This document shows positions 38,268-50,259 of a stretch of 64,000 nt of DNA, piece after piece; position 1 is the stretch's first letter, and every line of letters starts with the position of its first letter. The notes below the pieces were generated by a model. It had not been told where the DNA came from, searched no databases, and saw nothing but the letters and a program-made list of their open reading frames with translations. The position numbers and the translations under genes were made by a program. Location: NCBI GenBank assembly GCA_028554795.2, contig CM068828.1:6527720-6591719 (forward strand). The letters run 5' to 3'. This DNA comes from Sinohyriopsis cumingii (Eukaryota; Mollusca; Bivalvia; Unionida; Unionidae).

Positions 38268-39659
38268 GAAATAAATTCCAAACAGTCCTAAAAGTTCAAA
38301 ATGAGTAAAGTTCCAACTGAATTCCAGTGGTATTCCAATAAGTTCCAATGTCGAATGTGTTAATGTGTCTGTAGTTTCAAATGTGACAATTTTCCAATGG
38401 CCTGGAGTGTGATAATGTATTAACAGTCATTTGAGGTATCAGAATAATAGTCCACAAATGTCATTGTCTAAATTCACTATAATGCCAAATAAAAGTTTCA
38501 GTCCAAGAAAATTAATGATGAGTAATTTGTTTCCAGTGAATAATAATTTGAATAAATAATTCCACCCAAATGAATAACTGAACACAACAAGTAGACTGAG
38601 CCTACTTAAAGACGTTAAGGCAAGAATGAATAATTTCTCAAGTAAAAACCATTATATATAAAAATTTGACACAAAAATAAAACCAGGAAACATTTGAGAG
38701 AGAGATTGACTTGATTGAGTGATATTCTTTTATTCCTCCATTTTCTGAAGATTTTAAGGTAAATTATAGAAATATAATGGAATAAATAAAATCACAAAAT
38801 AGGCAATTCATTTCTTATGAAGCCCTGTGAATTACTTCATGTTGGACCTTGAAAGTGTGATCTATAACTTTCAGAATTTGTTTTCGTTTGTACTCTTCAT
38901 ACACACTATGCTGTCAACAAGATAAGGTCTATTAATGAAATTATAATAAAGAACAAAGCAAACATCAGGTACACAAGGTTCTTCTATAAGAAAATTCCAA
39001 CGTCTCAGACTCAGATTAAAGTAAACATGTTTACTCCACCAATAATGATCATAAAATTTAATCTATATACCTATGCATGAGGTTGTTTACAAAATCAATG
39101 TCCCTAGTCAGGTACAATGTACTTGATTTTAGACAAGTACAAAATAAAATTGTATATTGTATATTAAGAAAAGCCAATAAATAATACATATTAAATAACA
39201 CATGGTTAATTCACTTTTTGCAATTCACAAGTAAATTATAAGCAAAAAATTGGGCCTGTTATCACTCCATGACTAGGTAACTTAGCAGCTGACCATTAGT
39301 AGTATTGGAAGAACATAACCTGTGCATCCAATCTCACAAAATTATACCACTTTGATTGTATGTTTACCTATGACCTCAAACAAATTATTTCCAAATCAAA
39401 AAGAATCATTAATATGAACTGATCTAATTCCCTGCATAATTCATGTCTCTTTTGTCCTAAAAGTATTTTCAATGCATTACAGAAATAAAATTTAAGAAAT
39501 AAGTTTCAAACAAGCCTCAAAATGAATGTCAAATATGCCCCCAGTCTTCATGTTCATGTGACCTTCTCCTCACCTTTATCACAAAAAAAAACACCAAAAC
39601 AAAAAAAGGCACCAACCAAAACCTCTGTATATCAGTGACAGAGAGGGCACAACACTTAC
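38268..39659. other. Intron of the DGK-like gene
   Basis: AT-rich, immediately downstream (minus strand) of PH exon 3. No exon or repeat recognised. Confidence 0.5.
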
Positions 39660-39740
39660 CTGAAAGCTGTGGTTAATGTTTTTCGTGCTACATTCTGCTA
39701 CACTTAAGTCTGTCAACTCTATCTCGTCAAATATTGAAGC
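39660..39740 (-). CDS. Type II diacylglycerol kinase (DGK delta/eta-like), PH-domain exon 3
   Basis: An 81-bp minus-strand exon, 27 codons in phase 0. The acceptor is a strong TTTCTTTCTGTGTTGCAG and the donor is the consensus CAG|gtaagt. It contains IFDEIELTDLSVAE followed by STKN and ends in SFQ. This matches the DGK delta/eta PH motif IFDEVDL.DASVAE.STKN..NSF, including its end position. It joins exon 2 (ending AKNSK) in frame. The next expected exon would encode the last PH strand and the helix with EMEDW; I searched leftward on the minus strand for it and for the C1 and GGDG catalytic motifs and did not see them. Confidence 0.92.
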
Positions 39741-40332
39741 CTGCAACACAGAAAGAAAAAGGTAAACTGATATTCTAGAAAGATACCATCCGAGGCCACA
39801 AAGGCCCAAAGATTTTGCACCCTATAATGTGAAAAGTTGTTATTACTGACCATAATAGAGGACATCTGATAGGTTTCACTAATGGCATTATATGCTGACT
39901 GATAATGGACATAAAATACTTCAATCTCAGGAATATATAAAATAGTCCTTTACACAAAAATAGCAGAAAGTAGGTTTTCTGTCACTGTCTATATTTGCGA
40001 TGTACCTGCTGGTTTTATGTCAGTATGCCTTGCTATAAAGGCAAAATATACTCATTTTGTGGAAGCATCAGCCAGATGAACATCAGCACAAAAACATTAT
40101 GACCACCATAGCTAAAATCATCCACTAGTGACCTTACTTGCAAACAGCCTTTAGATAAATGTTGTTTAAAGCTTGAGGATAATTAGAAAAAAAGAAAAAA
40201 TAAGTCTAGCATTAGGATTTAGCATTTGAGGCAAACATAATGCAATAAATCGTAATTTATTCTTCAAATGTTTCAATACTTTTAATATCCTGAAATAATG
40301 TCAGTAAAATTTACTGCAATAGGGTCATGTAC

Positions 40333-40533
40333 CATATGTACTCACTGCAAATGACAAAGGCCCTGATCTGCCGTAGCACAATGTGCCATCAGATCAGGGT
40401 TGACATTGTTTGTCTTACTGATTACTCCTAGCAAGCAGCACAGACCCAGATCCGCTGTTATATTATGCGATGTTAGATATGGGTCTGAGCAGTTTGCGGT
40501 TGGATGTATCTTATAACTGAATATATATGGAAG
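40333..40533 (+). mobile_element. Fold-back MITE, copy 3, in the DGK intron
   Basis: Terminal repeats CCATATGTACTCACTGCAAA and, reversed, CCATATATATTCAGTTATAA. Two internal hairpins: CCCTGATCTG/CAGATCAGGG (40361-40399), and CAGACCCAGATCCGC opposite GATATGGGTCTGAGCAGTT, separated from the first by TTACTCCTAGCAAGCAGC. Confidence 0.75.
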
Positions 40534-41262
40534 GCTCCATTACTGAGCTTTCCAAAAAAAAAATATCTCTGGTGCTAAAATTTAATACAGTACTAATGTA
40601 GCTTTTACCAGGATCTGTTCATTCCAGTTTGAAGAGTAATCTGCACCTTTACTGTTACCACAAAACACATATACAGAAATTAGTGTTCACTATGGACTTT
40701 TTATAATGGCAGACAGGTACTAAACTGGGTCAAGAAAAAAGGACAGTGGGTCTAGCCAATGCCAATGCAATATAGTACAAATTTCTCAAAGATGAAGCAT
40801 TTTCATTGAGATTTCAATCCAGTTTATACTGGATTACCCCTGTGAGTTGGTCTTGTCCAAAAATGTCTATGTAAATCACTTCTTTTTCTGGGGTAATTAT
40901 ATAATGATCTCACAAGGAACAGTGATCAACAAGGGAATGAAATAAAGTCAATAATCACCATCTAAAGGTAGTGAAATCATATTCTCACAAAATAATGCAT
41001 ACAGCTAAAATAGTCAATACCATGTACATGCCTACACAACCTGTTAGATCCATACATTAAACCTGTGCAAGTGAAGTTTATACATTTCTTATTAAATGGG
41101 AAGGATCACTTAAATGCTCATAGATTTGGTATACTGCAAAAAAGAACCTCAGGCATATCTGCAAATGGTGACTTACAAAGTAGGGTACAAAGTCCCATCT
41201 ACATGTATATACTGTTGCCCTAGAAAACAAACATTCTGCAGAAGGTGATGTCACACCCTATA

Positions 41263-41567
41263 AATAATGTTAGAACAATATAGCTTTCTTCGCACTGATA
41301 TAAAATAATAATGTTAGAACACTATAGCTTTCTTCACACTGATATAAAATAATAATGTTAGAACACTATAGCTTTCTTCACACTGATATAAAATAATAAT
41401 GTTAGAAAACTATAGCTTTCTTCACACTGATATAAAATAATAATGTTAGAACACTATAGCTTTCTTCACACTGATATAAAATAATAATGTTAGAACACTA
41501 TAGCTTTCTTCACACTGATTTAAATAATAATGTTAGAACACTATAGCTTTCTTCACACTGATATATA
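41263..41567 (+). repeat. 44-bp minisatellite, 7 near-identical copies
   Basis: The unit contains AATGTTAGAACACTATAGCT, TTCTTCACACTGATATAA and AATAAT. Very low divergence, so recent expansion. In the DGK intron. Confidence 0.96.
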
Positions 41568-42599
41568 GCATATCAGGCTGCAAGCTACAAGTTTTAAACT
41601 TTTTTCATAATACTATCACATTTCAGCAAACAATGTAGAAACTGAGGCTTTCAAAACACAACACTTTAGAGTATCTTGTCCCTAATGATACCACCATGAT
41701 ATTCCTGTCCCACGAGAGGAGATCAAAACCCTTAGCCCAGCATACTGGTCTAATCATTTTTCAAGTTGGATAAGCAAAGTTTTCCAAGTTTTCTGGGTCA
41801 AATTATATCTACCCATTTTAAAGCAAAACAGTCAAGCATTAATTTTCATGCTTAAATCATTGTATTTACCTTTATGTAGCCATTCATGCCTTCACGGTTT
41901 ATTGAATGATTGAATCTACTTCTCTCCAATTTACAGATACACATCTTGTGATATATCACACCTACTGTAAGTGGTCATTGATAATTATTATAGTATTCAC
42001 ATACTTTCTTAACTGTTTGTAAACGCCCCCAAAAACATATGGGATCAAGGATATAAAAAATGCACAAAACTTAATTATTACATTCATCAATTTATAATTT
42101 CTAAACTTAATGTCGCCATAAAGTCCCAAATGATGCCAACTTGTTGGCATTTCAAATCAAACAGAAGTTTTTCTCGTAATACTGACAGCATATTTGCATC
42201 GGCTAAAATTTCAAGCAACATGTGATTTTAGTTCACCATTTTTAATAATCTTAATCATTCCGATGGAATATGGTGGAAGCTTAAATCTATGTGAATTCTA
42301 GCACTGCCACTGCACAACGGAACACAACAATATTCGTCATGATTTTTTCCCTTGCCAGTATCAATTATATCAGCCATGGTTGCGAGGTAAAATGAAGCAG
42401 GTGCCTAGCTTAGCCTCATTTTGGATTCATTGACTGAGGGTCACATGAATACATGAATACATTCTGAGAATGGTCTATACATGTGTACACCTAATAACAG
42501 GTTGACTACACATTGGACTAACTGACTAAATTATCAGCCAAACAAACAAAGCTACGGTAATACGATCTGTTGATGTTTGCTCTACAAATTCAAACATGA

Positions 42600-43610
42600 C
42601 CAAGAAATCACTAACTGGTTTAGTTCCTGTGAGGGAGTGGTTCATCAGGCCAAATTTGTGCTCTGAACTGTGTGGCACAGGAAATGCCGCTTGACTTTCT
42701 TGATCAAGACAGGATGTACTGCAGTTCTGATATTTATAGTACTTGTGCTTCTTCTAATGCAGTTCTTCTCAGTTCAAAGTCTGTAGTTCCAGTGTGGATG
42801 AGACTCTTCCAGGTGGAGCAATCCTGTGTGAGATCTTCCCAAGAATCAAGGTCAATGCTGAAGTGTGGCATCATTTGTGGGCATCACTGAAGCATCTCTT
42901 TTGTCACTCTGAGAGTGCTTTCCTGCCTTCAGCTAGCTGAAGAGGATCTCTTTGGGTAGTCACTCTTCTGACATCCTGGTGGCATGGCCTGCCAATCTCA
43001 ACTTTGATTTCATCAGTAGAGGGTGGATGCTTGGAATGCCTGCTCATGTGAGAACTTCAGTGTTTGTGACCCTGTCTGACAATCTTATCCTCCTCAGTTT
43101 CCTCATGCAGTCCATGTGAAAATGGTTCAGCTTCTTGGCATGGTGTCTCTACACTGTAATGGTTTTGCAAGCATTCAGCAGGGTCAGCAACACAATGGCT
43201 TTGCAGACTCCAGTTCTGTTTGTAACTAACCCCTCTGTGCTCAAACACATTTGCATGTGGTCTGCCAAAGGTCACACTTGTTTTAGCAATTCTGGCATTG
43301 GTTTCATCATCAATGTGGACTGTACGTGAAGGCAGGTTGCCTAGAAGGCCATTTACTGTGAGTGTAGGCTCTGTGTAAGGCTTTCCTGGTGCAGGTTGGT
43401 GCATCACCTCTGTCTTCTAGATACTGACTGTGAGACTGAAATTGTCTCAAAAGCTGAAGAGAAATGATGAATACTCTGCTGCATGTCAGGCTAAGATTTG
43501 GCATTCAGGAAACAGTCATCAGCAAATAAGAGACCACAAGCAGTGACTTCCTGTAACTTCATCTTCACCTGTAGTTAGCTTTATAGACTGTGTCTACTCA
43601 ACCCAGATGT
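42600..43610 (-). mobile_element. RTE-type LINE fragment, C-terminal reverse transcriptase, decayed
   Basis: On the minus strand the translated pieces read, in order: LQ.K.KLQEVTACG with GLLFADDCFLNA (catalytic FADD at 43526-43515); MMHQPAPGKPYTEPT and TVNG; VHIDDETNARIAKTS and FGR; YSVETPCQEAEPFSHG; and PSIHPLLMKSKLRLAGHATR followed by a stop. The last part corresponds to the WAGH.VRM motif, with W changed to L. This series is characteristic of the RTE-like pol C-terminal region. There are several frameshifts and stops and the 5' two thirds are missing, as expected of a 5'-truncated old LINE. It lies in the DGK intron. Confidence 0.85.
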
Positions 43611-43782
43611 TCACAAGATCACCCACTCTTTTCAATCAAGCATATCAATGCAATTTGTGAAAGGCACTTTAACATCATTTCTGCTTGGTTCCTTTCTGAA
43701 CTGAATAAATGACAGAACGATTCTTTGAAATGTTAATCAATAATACTGAGTATCATCTGTCTACATATGATATTGCATTTGA

Positions 43783-44035
43783 TGTTGTTGTTATGGGATT
43801 TAATGCCTTTTTTCAGCACAAGATAGGCTATACATGGCAGCCAGTATGACTAATGGAGGAAGAACCTGGGAAAACCCCGGGAAGAACCAATAACCCTTGA
43901 GAAGCTATGGACAAGCTTTTAATTCTCACATACCCACACTGACCAAGCCCAGGACTCAAACCCAGGCAGACAGAGGTGAAATGACAGCGATCCGTAATGG
44001 TAAGCACATTAGACCACTTGGCCAAACAGGGCCAC
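43783..44035 (-). mobile_element. SINE-A copy 5, in the DGK intron
   Basis: Full-length but diverged SINE-A. The head reads CCCTGTTTGGCCAAGTGGTC on the minus strand. Direct repeats TGATATTGCA at 43768-43777 and 44036-44045 are a likely target-site duplication. Next to the RTE LINE fragment. Confidence 0.88.
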
Positions 44036-44260
44036 TGATATTGCAGTATCATTTGATCAAAACACCAATGTGAATTAAGGTGCCATTAGTATTAACATTT
44101 AAAAGAAAAATTTACATTATGATTACCTTAGAAGTAGTTGTGAAGCAAAGTGGTCTTTACTCAAATCAGTTTATTCAATTAGTTTTGCAAGAAGGTTAAT
44201 TAGGAAGATTTAATGAAAGAAAATTAATCTGATTGTGGAGGGAAAAAATGTAAATGTAGT

Positions 44261-44546
44261 TTTAACAATTTTTCAGTCATATCGCTATGATGTCTGCAGT
44301 GTGGCAGTTTATAGTAATGTCTAGCACTGTGGCATCATGCCGCAAATATGTAGCATGATGTCCCACCCAATCACATTATCCTGACACCAGGCCAACCAGT
44401 CCTAACACTAACCTCTTAATGCTGAGAACCAACCGAGGCAGATGTTTAGTACCATTTTTGTCTTTGGTATGACTTGGCTAGGGATCGAACCCACAACCTC
44501 CTGCATCCAATGCAGATGCTCTACCCACTAGGCCACCAGAGCGGTC
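44261..44546 (-). mobile_element. SINE-B copy 2, in the DGK intron
   Basis: Minus-strand copy of the family at 34.0 kb. It has box B GGGTTCGATCCC, the box A region CCTAGTGGGTAGAGCATC, the CATACCAAAGACAAAAATGG body and the TCATAGCGATATGACTG 3' part. No clean target-site duplication was found. Confidence 0.88.
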
Positions 44547-45281
44547 ATTGAGAAAATGACCTAAATGCAAATGCTAACTGGAATGTTGATGCCAGACCAA
44601 CGGTCAGCTAGAAGAATGCGCATTAACAATTGCTGTGTAATCTGGCAAATTTTTTTTATAAATTAGAAATTAGACAACTAAGAATTCTATACAGGTAAGC
44701 TCAGTGAACATACAAACCTATGACTTAACTCGTTCACAGACCTAAATAAATATTTTGTTTCCATCAAATATTGGCAAATTTACACTAAATTATAGTAAAT
44801 AGTGATAATGAAAACAAGTAATATGGGAAACAGAGGAAATATAGGCTTAGTACATTTCTTTGTGGCCAGAAGGACTAATAGTTTTAGAATTTTTCTTTGT
44901 CAGAGACAAATTCTGATCTCATACCTTTAACAAATTTTAACCAGTTAACAAATCACTTTCTACATCCACTTTGTAAAACCCAGAGTAGCAAAACAAGTGA
45001 GACAACTCTTGCAGAAACTGTATTTAGAAAAACTGCTGGAGTTGCTTCTCTTGATAAAATGAAATTCCAATATTTTGCACCTTGAGAAAATCATGTGAAA
45101 TCTACTTAAATTTTTGGTTATATCTTATGAATTTAAAAAACTTTAGTTATTATAACATTTTAAGTTTATTTATTTCTGAGATTAGAAGGCCAAAGATACA
45201 GATTATCAGCACTAGATATAATTTCAAAACACAAACAAAACCTGTATCAAGGGTTATAAGAACTCATTATTCTGGGTTTTC

Positions 45282-45884
45282 TTGAACTTATTCAGCCCCG
45301 ATCCTTCTTGTAGGTGTGATGAGGCTGTACCCTACTTCAAAACTCTGTAGCATCAAGGTCATTTAAGATGCAACAAAGTGGGTTGTTACAGAAAAGCAGA
45401 CAGATGTAGCTCTACAATGATACCAAATAATTTGGACTTTCTACTCACATTACAAATTGCAGAGGAAAATAATTATTTGTTGAGACCCATTTTTTTACAC
45501 CACCGTTGTCAGAATCAGATTTTGTGTCAGGATTTTTTAGTCTTTGGCTTATGATGTAAGGCTGACCGATCTCAACTACACACAGACAGGTGAACCTTTG
45601 CAAAAAGTAGGATAAGTTGGGGACTGGGAGTAAGAATTGGCCAGGAGATGAAAATGATGGGTCCAGTAAGCAATAAAAAACAAGAACTCCAATTTTACCT
45701 TTCTTCATGCGTGAGCCAAATAGCCAATGAAAAACGATGTTTGTAGCACAACTAGGCTCCAGACTAAAGAAAAAACTCTTGGAAGCAGATGTATTTGGAT
45801 GTATTCAGAATTAACTTCCCAAATGTGTCTCCTACCCCCATTTCAGTTGAAAATGAGAAAAATCTCCGGGGCCAATTAAGTTAA
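45282..45884 (-). mobile_element. TTAA-bordered repeat family, copy 3 (older)
   Basis: Minus-strand copy in the DGK intron. Left end reversed: TTAACTTAATTGGCCCCGGA; the right end has GGGGCTGAATAAGTTCAA. Shared body motifs include GAGCTACATCTGTCTGC and TGGCTATTTGGCTC on the minus strand. More diverged than the copies at 14.7 and 15.4 kb. Confidence 0.7.
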
Positions 45885-46029
45885 ACATTTCAATGTCATT
45901 CAAGAAAAAAATATCTATAAAAGAATTAATTATTTTAGAGTAAAGATACAAAGAAATGCATATTTAATAATCAGCCATAAATGTACTCAGGAAACATTAA
46001 AGTTCACTGGAATGCCGAAGAAACTGACC

Positions 46030-46825
46030 AAAACACAACCCTTAAACTGAACATATGGATGAACAGACAGTCATACTCATAGGGACATACCACATTACCA
46101 CTGAGACAATAAAAATAATGCTCAACACTGGTCTGCTCATGACATACCAGTGCAATAATATAAAGGGGCATACCACATTACTATTAAGGAAGTGCAAAGA
46201 ATGCCCAATACTAGTGTGCCCATGAGAGACCAGGGCAATACCAAAATGAGGCATCCCAGATTACTATTGAAGTAGGTTAAAGAATGCTCAATACTATTGA
46301 GCCCAAAACTGACAAGAGCAATATGATAATGGGGCATACCACATTACTATTGAGGCAATAAAAAGAATGCTCAATACTAGTGTGCCCAAGATAGAAAAAG
46401 GCAACACAATAATGGGGCATACCATATTACTATTAAGGAATTGAAAAGAATGCTCAATACTAGTGTGTCCAAGGCCAACAAGGGCAATACAATAATGGCA
46501 CATACCACTGAGGCAGTTAAAAGAATTATCAACACTGGAGCGCCCAGGACAGAGAATGGTAGGGAAATAATGGTGCATACCATATTACAATTGAGGCAAT
46601 AAAAAGAATTCTCCACACTTGAGTGCCCGAGACAAACAAGGGAAATACTATAATAGGGCATACCACATTACATCTATGGCAGCAAAAAGAATGCCCCACA
46701 CCAGGGTGTCCAAGAAACCTAATCACAACACTTACACTGAACATGGGACAGACGTACAAAGATGGGCAATGCTATATGTCCCTATCACATTACTGCTGAG
46801 GTAGTAATAAGAATGATACACACCC
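46030..46825 (+). repeat. About 85-bp diverged tandem repeat, 9 copies
   Basis: Shared motifs: GGGGCATACCACATTACTAT, TGAGGCAATAAAAAGAATGC, TCAATACTAGTGTGCCCAAG and ACAAGGGCAATA. Several overlapping minus-strand open frames (up to 94 codons) are products of the array. In the DGK intron. Confidence 0.88.
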
Positions 46826-47251
46826 AAATAGAACATATGGATGAATTACTGTTGTTGCCATAAAAAGAAAAAACAATGTAATCAATGATTACACAGCTCT
46901 CCACCATGAAGTCTTTGGTAGACTCCAGCAGCCATTGTAAATACTGATTATCATTGAAACTAAAGTGATCTCTACAACTATGGCTGTCAAGTTTACAAAC
47001 AAGATTCCCTCGATGGGAATGACATTCTACTGGCAAAAGACAATTTTCCAAAATCCAAAATAACTCATTTTTTTCTGCGTATTGATTCTTCTTAACTGCT
47101 GAATATAGAAAACCATCTATTTTATTTACCAGAAATTCCAACATACCAAATTTGGTAGAAAAAACATTTTCGTACATATCACAGTTAACATGTTCACAAA
47201 ATATATATATGTGTGCAGTACAAAATTCTTTGTCATTGCATTTGACATTGA
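46785..47251 (-). other. Unrecognised open frame, possible exon or gene relic
   Basis: An open frame of about 155 codons on the minus strand, not made of tandem repeats. The upstream edge at 47251 looks like a splice acceptor (TTCTATTCATTATGTTAG|G), and a donor-like TTTG|gtatgt occurs at about 47153. The peptide has regular cysteines near its start (VKCNDKEFC, then FCEHVNC) and later KIDGFLYSAVKKNQYAEKNE and QYLQWLLESTKDF. It ends at the edge of the array at 46.03-46.82 kb. I do not recognise a family. It lies in the 11.7-kb DGK intron on the same strand, but exons 2 and 3 join in frame without it. Confidence 0.3.
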
Positions 47252-47524
47252 ACCTAACATAATGAATAGAAAATCAATGTCAAGATACACCCACATTCTA
47301 ACATAATTAATATGGTACCAAAAAATTAAGACTATAATTTTTAAGTGGCATGATTCAAGGTATTCATTAGATGATTCCATAAACTAAATCTGATTAAAAA
47401 GAACTTGTTTGTGTTACCACGTTCACAAGCCAGAAGAGCTAAAGCTCCGAGTAAAGACCTCAAACATAAAAATTAATGTCAGAGCACTATCAACTAAAAA
47501 ACGGCTAAATACAAAGTCTGGTCA

Positions 47525-47625
47525 CAAATTAAACTCTACATGTGCGGAGGCTGTAGGTCTGAACCCTAAGTCATACCAAATACTTATAAAAATGGTACTA
47601 GCAGCTACCTTCCTTGGCAATATGA
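47525..47625 (+). mobile_element. SINE-B 5' fragment
   Basis: Matches only the box B and early body of SINE-B: GGTCTGAACCCTAAGTCATA, then CAAATACTTATAAAAATGG and TACTAGCAGCTACCTTCC. The rest of the body is missing, and the sequence runs into the mollusc-type repeat at 47.6 kb. Confidence 0.7.
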
Positions 47626-48345
47626 TCTTCCATCCAGGAGAAGCAGCATTTTCAAGATTTCAAACATGGCAACTTTGGTGGCTGTCTAGAACCTGCCAGA
47701 CATGACAAGACTTCTTTTGGTGAAAAGCCCATGGCAATATAAGCATCCAATTGGAAGGATTAGTGATAAATGAGGTCTATCCAAGGTGGGAAAGTGATAA
47801 CCAGTTTTTCAAGATGTACAATGGCCATACTGGATTCAGATTGGCACCATTTTTCACTTAGTACCAACAAGACATCATGAGAAATCTTTTGGTGAAAACC
47901 AGATGTTGGTATGATTATCCATTAAGGAGAAGCAAAAATAACAAGATTTTCAAAACGGATGTTGTTGTTGTCGTTGTAGGGCTTAACGACATATTTCAGT
48001 ACAAGATAGGCTATACATGGCAGCCAGTATAACTGGTGGAGGAAGAACCCAGGAAAACACCAGGAAGAACCACCAACCCATGAGAAGCTACTGGCAGGCT
48101 TTCTCACGTACAAACGTTAGCTGCACCTGAGATTCGAACTCATGCAGACACAGGTGAGATGGCAGTGATCCGTAATGATGAACGCTTTAGACCACTTGGC
48201 CGCTCAGGGCCCCAAAATGGATGTCAGACTTGCACTTGCGATAATGGATGGATGGACAACAGGCACCAAGCCATCCCATAAGCTCTTATATTCTATGACC
48301 AGAAGAGCAAATAGCTAAAAAAATTAAGCACATCTTTAAAGAAAT
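47612..48345 (+). repeat. Longer interspersed repeat of molluscan type, split by SINE-A
   Basis: Segments such as CATCCAGGAGAAGCAGCATT and TTTCAAACATGGCAACTTTGG at the left, and GGATGGATGGACAACAGG with CACCAAGCCATCCCATAAGC at the right, resemble a repeat I recall from bivalve and gastropod genomes. That repeat ends in an AGCTC...GAGCT hairpin followed by AAAA; here the hairpin is decayed (AAGCTCTT ... AAGAGC, 48278-48310). A partial internal direct repeat of about 280 bp (47.63 and 47.91 kb) is visible. The class is uncertain (Helitron-like or a non-autonomous DNA element). No coding capacity was seen. Confidence 0.5.
47961..48213 (-). mobile_element. SINE-A copy 6, inside a longer mollusc-type repeat
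   Basis: Full-length SINE-A. Target-site duplication CAAAACGGATG / CAAAATGGATG (10 of 11) at 47951-47961 and 48213-48223. The flanks on both sides belong to one older repeat (47.6-48.35 kb), which it interrupts. Confidence 0.92.
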
Positions 48346-48533
48346 TAACTGATTCCTTTTGTTTACATTGTCAAAGACAACAATGATGAAGGTGACTTTC
48401 TTTAAAAAGAAAGTCAGAAATAATCTGATTCAATGCCAAGTCATGAGGCTGAATAATAAATTATACCTGTTGCTAAAGCATACATGTATCTTATTCCAAA
48501 ACATGACTTTACAAATTTGTTACATTTTACCAG

Positions 48534-48851
48534 GACCGTTCCAGTGGCCTAGTGGTCAGAGCATCCACCTTGGATATTGGAGTTTGCAGGTTCGAACCCC
48601 AGCCGAGTCATACCAAAGACTTATAAAAATGGTACTAACAGCTGCCTCGCTAGGCACTCAGCATTAAGAGGTTAATGTTAGGACTGGTTGGCCTGGTATC
48701 AGGATAGATAATGTGATTGGGTGGGACATTATGCGCCATGTCTGCGGCATGATGTCCCAGTGCTAGACATCACTATGAACTGCCACACTGCAGACATCCT
48801 ATCGAGATGACTGAAAAATTGTTAAATCTACGTTAAAAATTTAAATCTCAC
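48534..48851 (+). mobile_element. SINE-B copy 3, in the DGK intron
   Basis: Begins GGACCGTTCCAGTGGCCTAG, with box A CCTAGTGGTCAGAGCATCC and box B GGTTCGAACCCC, and a full-length body. Target-site duplication ACATTTTACCAG / ACGTTTTACCAG (11 of 12) at 48522-48533 and 48852-48863. The promoter boxes are better preserved than in copy 1. Confidence 0.92.
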
Positions 48852-49916
48852 ACGTTTTACCAGAAAGGTAGACAGACATCAATAATTTACAGATTCATCA
48901 CAATGACTTCATTTGAATATGCATTAGTGCACATGTTTGTACCTGGTACCTTGATAAATGACAAATAAGCAGCTTTTTAATGCAATTATTTAGGTAACAT
49001 TACATTTCCTTTTTTTCCAAATTAATTACTGCTCTAGATTTAACAGTTGCAAAATGTTATTTCTCTGCTGACATATATACCACATGGCACAAGTACACCT
49101 GATGTAGGCAGTAATTCAGTACCAGCAGGGGGTCATCTCAAACTACATTTTATGATGCGGCAAAGAAAGCAAAGCCAATATTCACCTATATAAAGCTTAT
49201 TGTAATTGATTGTGTATGGACACAAATATTTAAATTAATGAACTTGGCACAGACACCTTCAGACTCCACTATGCTGTGCAGTTGCAGGTCACACACACAT
49301 ATCAACGTATCATTGTTAGTTATTCAGTGCACTTTCTGCCATTTTCCTTTTGGCACAGAAGTATGGGAGTTCTGAAAACAATAACTGGACTTGAGTTAGG
49401 ACTTTTTTGTTAGGACCATAACTGGTTCTTGAGTTAGGACTTTTTTCAGTGGTCATATGATTTGTCTCAAGAGTTATATCTGTGCATCAGATGACTCGAC
49501 ACTGTGCCAGTATTACAACCCGAGTAAACTAACTCTGCTTCACATACACTGCATTTCACCGTCTTGTTTTAAATACTATTTTTACCTCTATGAAATATTT
49601 TCAAACTTCAGGTTCACTGAGTTGCCATCCATTTTGATCACCCAGATATTAAACTTTTTTTTCAAGTCACAGTAAAAGTTCCCTTTTGAATAAACACATC
49701 TTATTCATACTTCCAAATGTAATGGGTTTTCCGTGTAAGCCAAGATGAATATGGCATAGAAGAATCTATAAGATCTCAAACACTTCATGTTAGCAAACAT
49801 AAAATGTAGGCCACATTGACATGCCTTGTTGTTGGAATGCACAACACAGACGCATCAAATTATAGTTTTTTGATTCTAACATAAGCATCACCCATCGATA
49901 TTTGTATGGGCAAAAG

Positions 49917-50104
49917 TTATATTGGAGACCGACCATCAGCCACTCATGTATCTCGCTCAAGCAAAGTTATTGCATGGAATCAGGATGAGGTGTCGCTGTT
50001 CTTACAACAGTATCAAATGCAGATCAGATATGTTACGAGCACAGAGAACATTGCGTGCGGATTTCATTAGTAGGAACACCAAAACTGATAAGTTAGATCA
50101 GTAG
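49917..50104 (+). pseudogene. Ty3/gypsy RNase H remnant
   Basis: Reads LETDHQPLMYLAQAKLLHG, then after a frameshift SLFLQQYQMQIRYV.STENI, then after a second shift ADFISRN and a stop. This is the C-terminal half of a gypsy-type RNase H (TDHQPL.YL ... LQQY ... GADFLSR). It is dead, with two frameshifts. No integrase follows; instead a purine-rich, LTR-boundary-like motif is reached 150 bp later. Confidence 0.8.
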
Positions 50105-50259
50105 AATTATCGAATATCATGGTGAATATTCGTGTCCGTAGTTAGTGTGTAGCCTTTGTATGATTTCTTTCTACTCATATTGCATGTAAATATACATATT
50201 TGCACATCAGCGCAAATTTTCTGTGAATAAAATCCCAATATTATTCTCAAGCATGGGGG

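Noticed and set aside
41871-41930. Minus-strand exon-like segment ending GYIK|gtaaat
   Set aside because: No convincing acceptor, and PH exons 2 and 3 join in frame without it.
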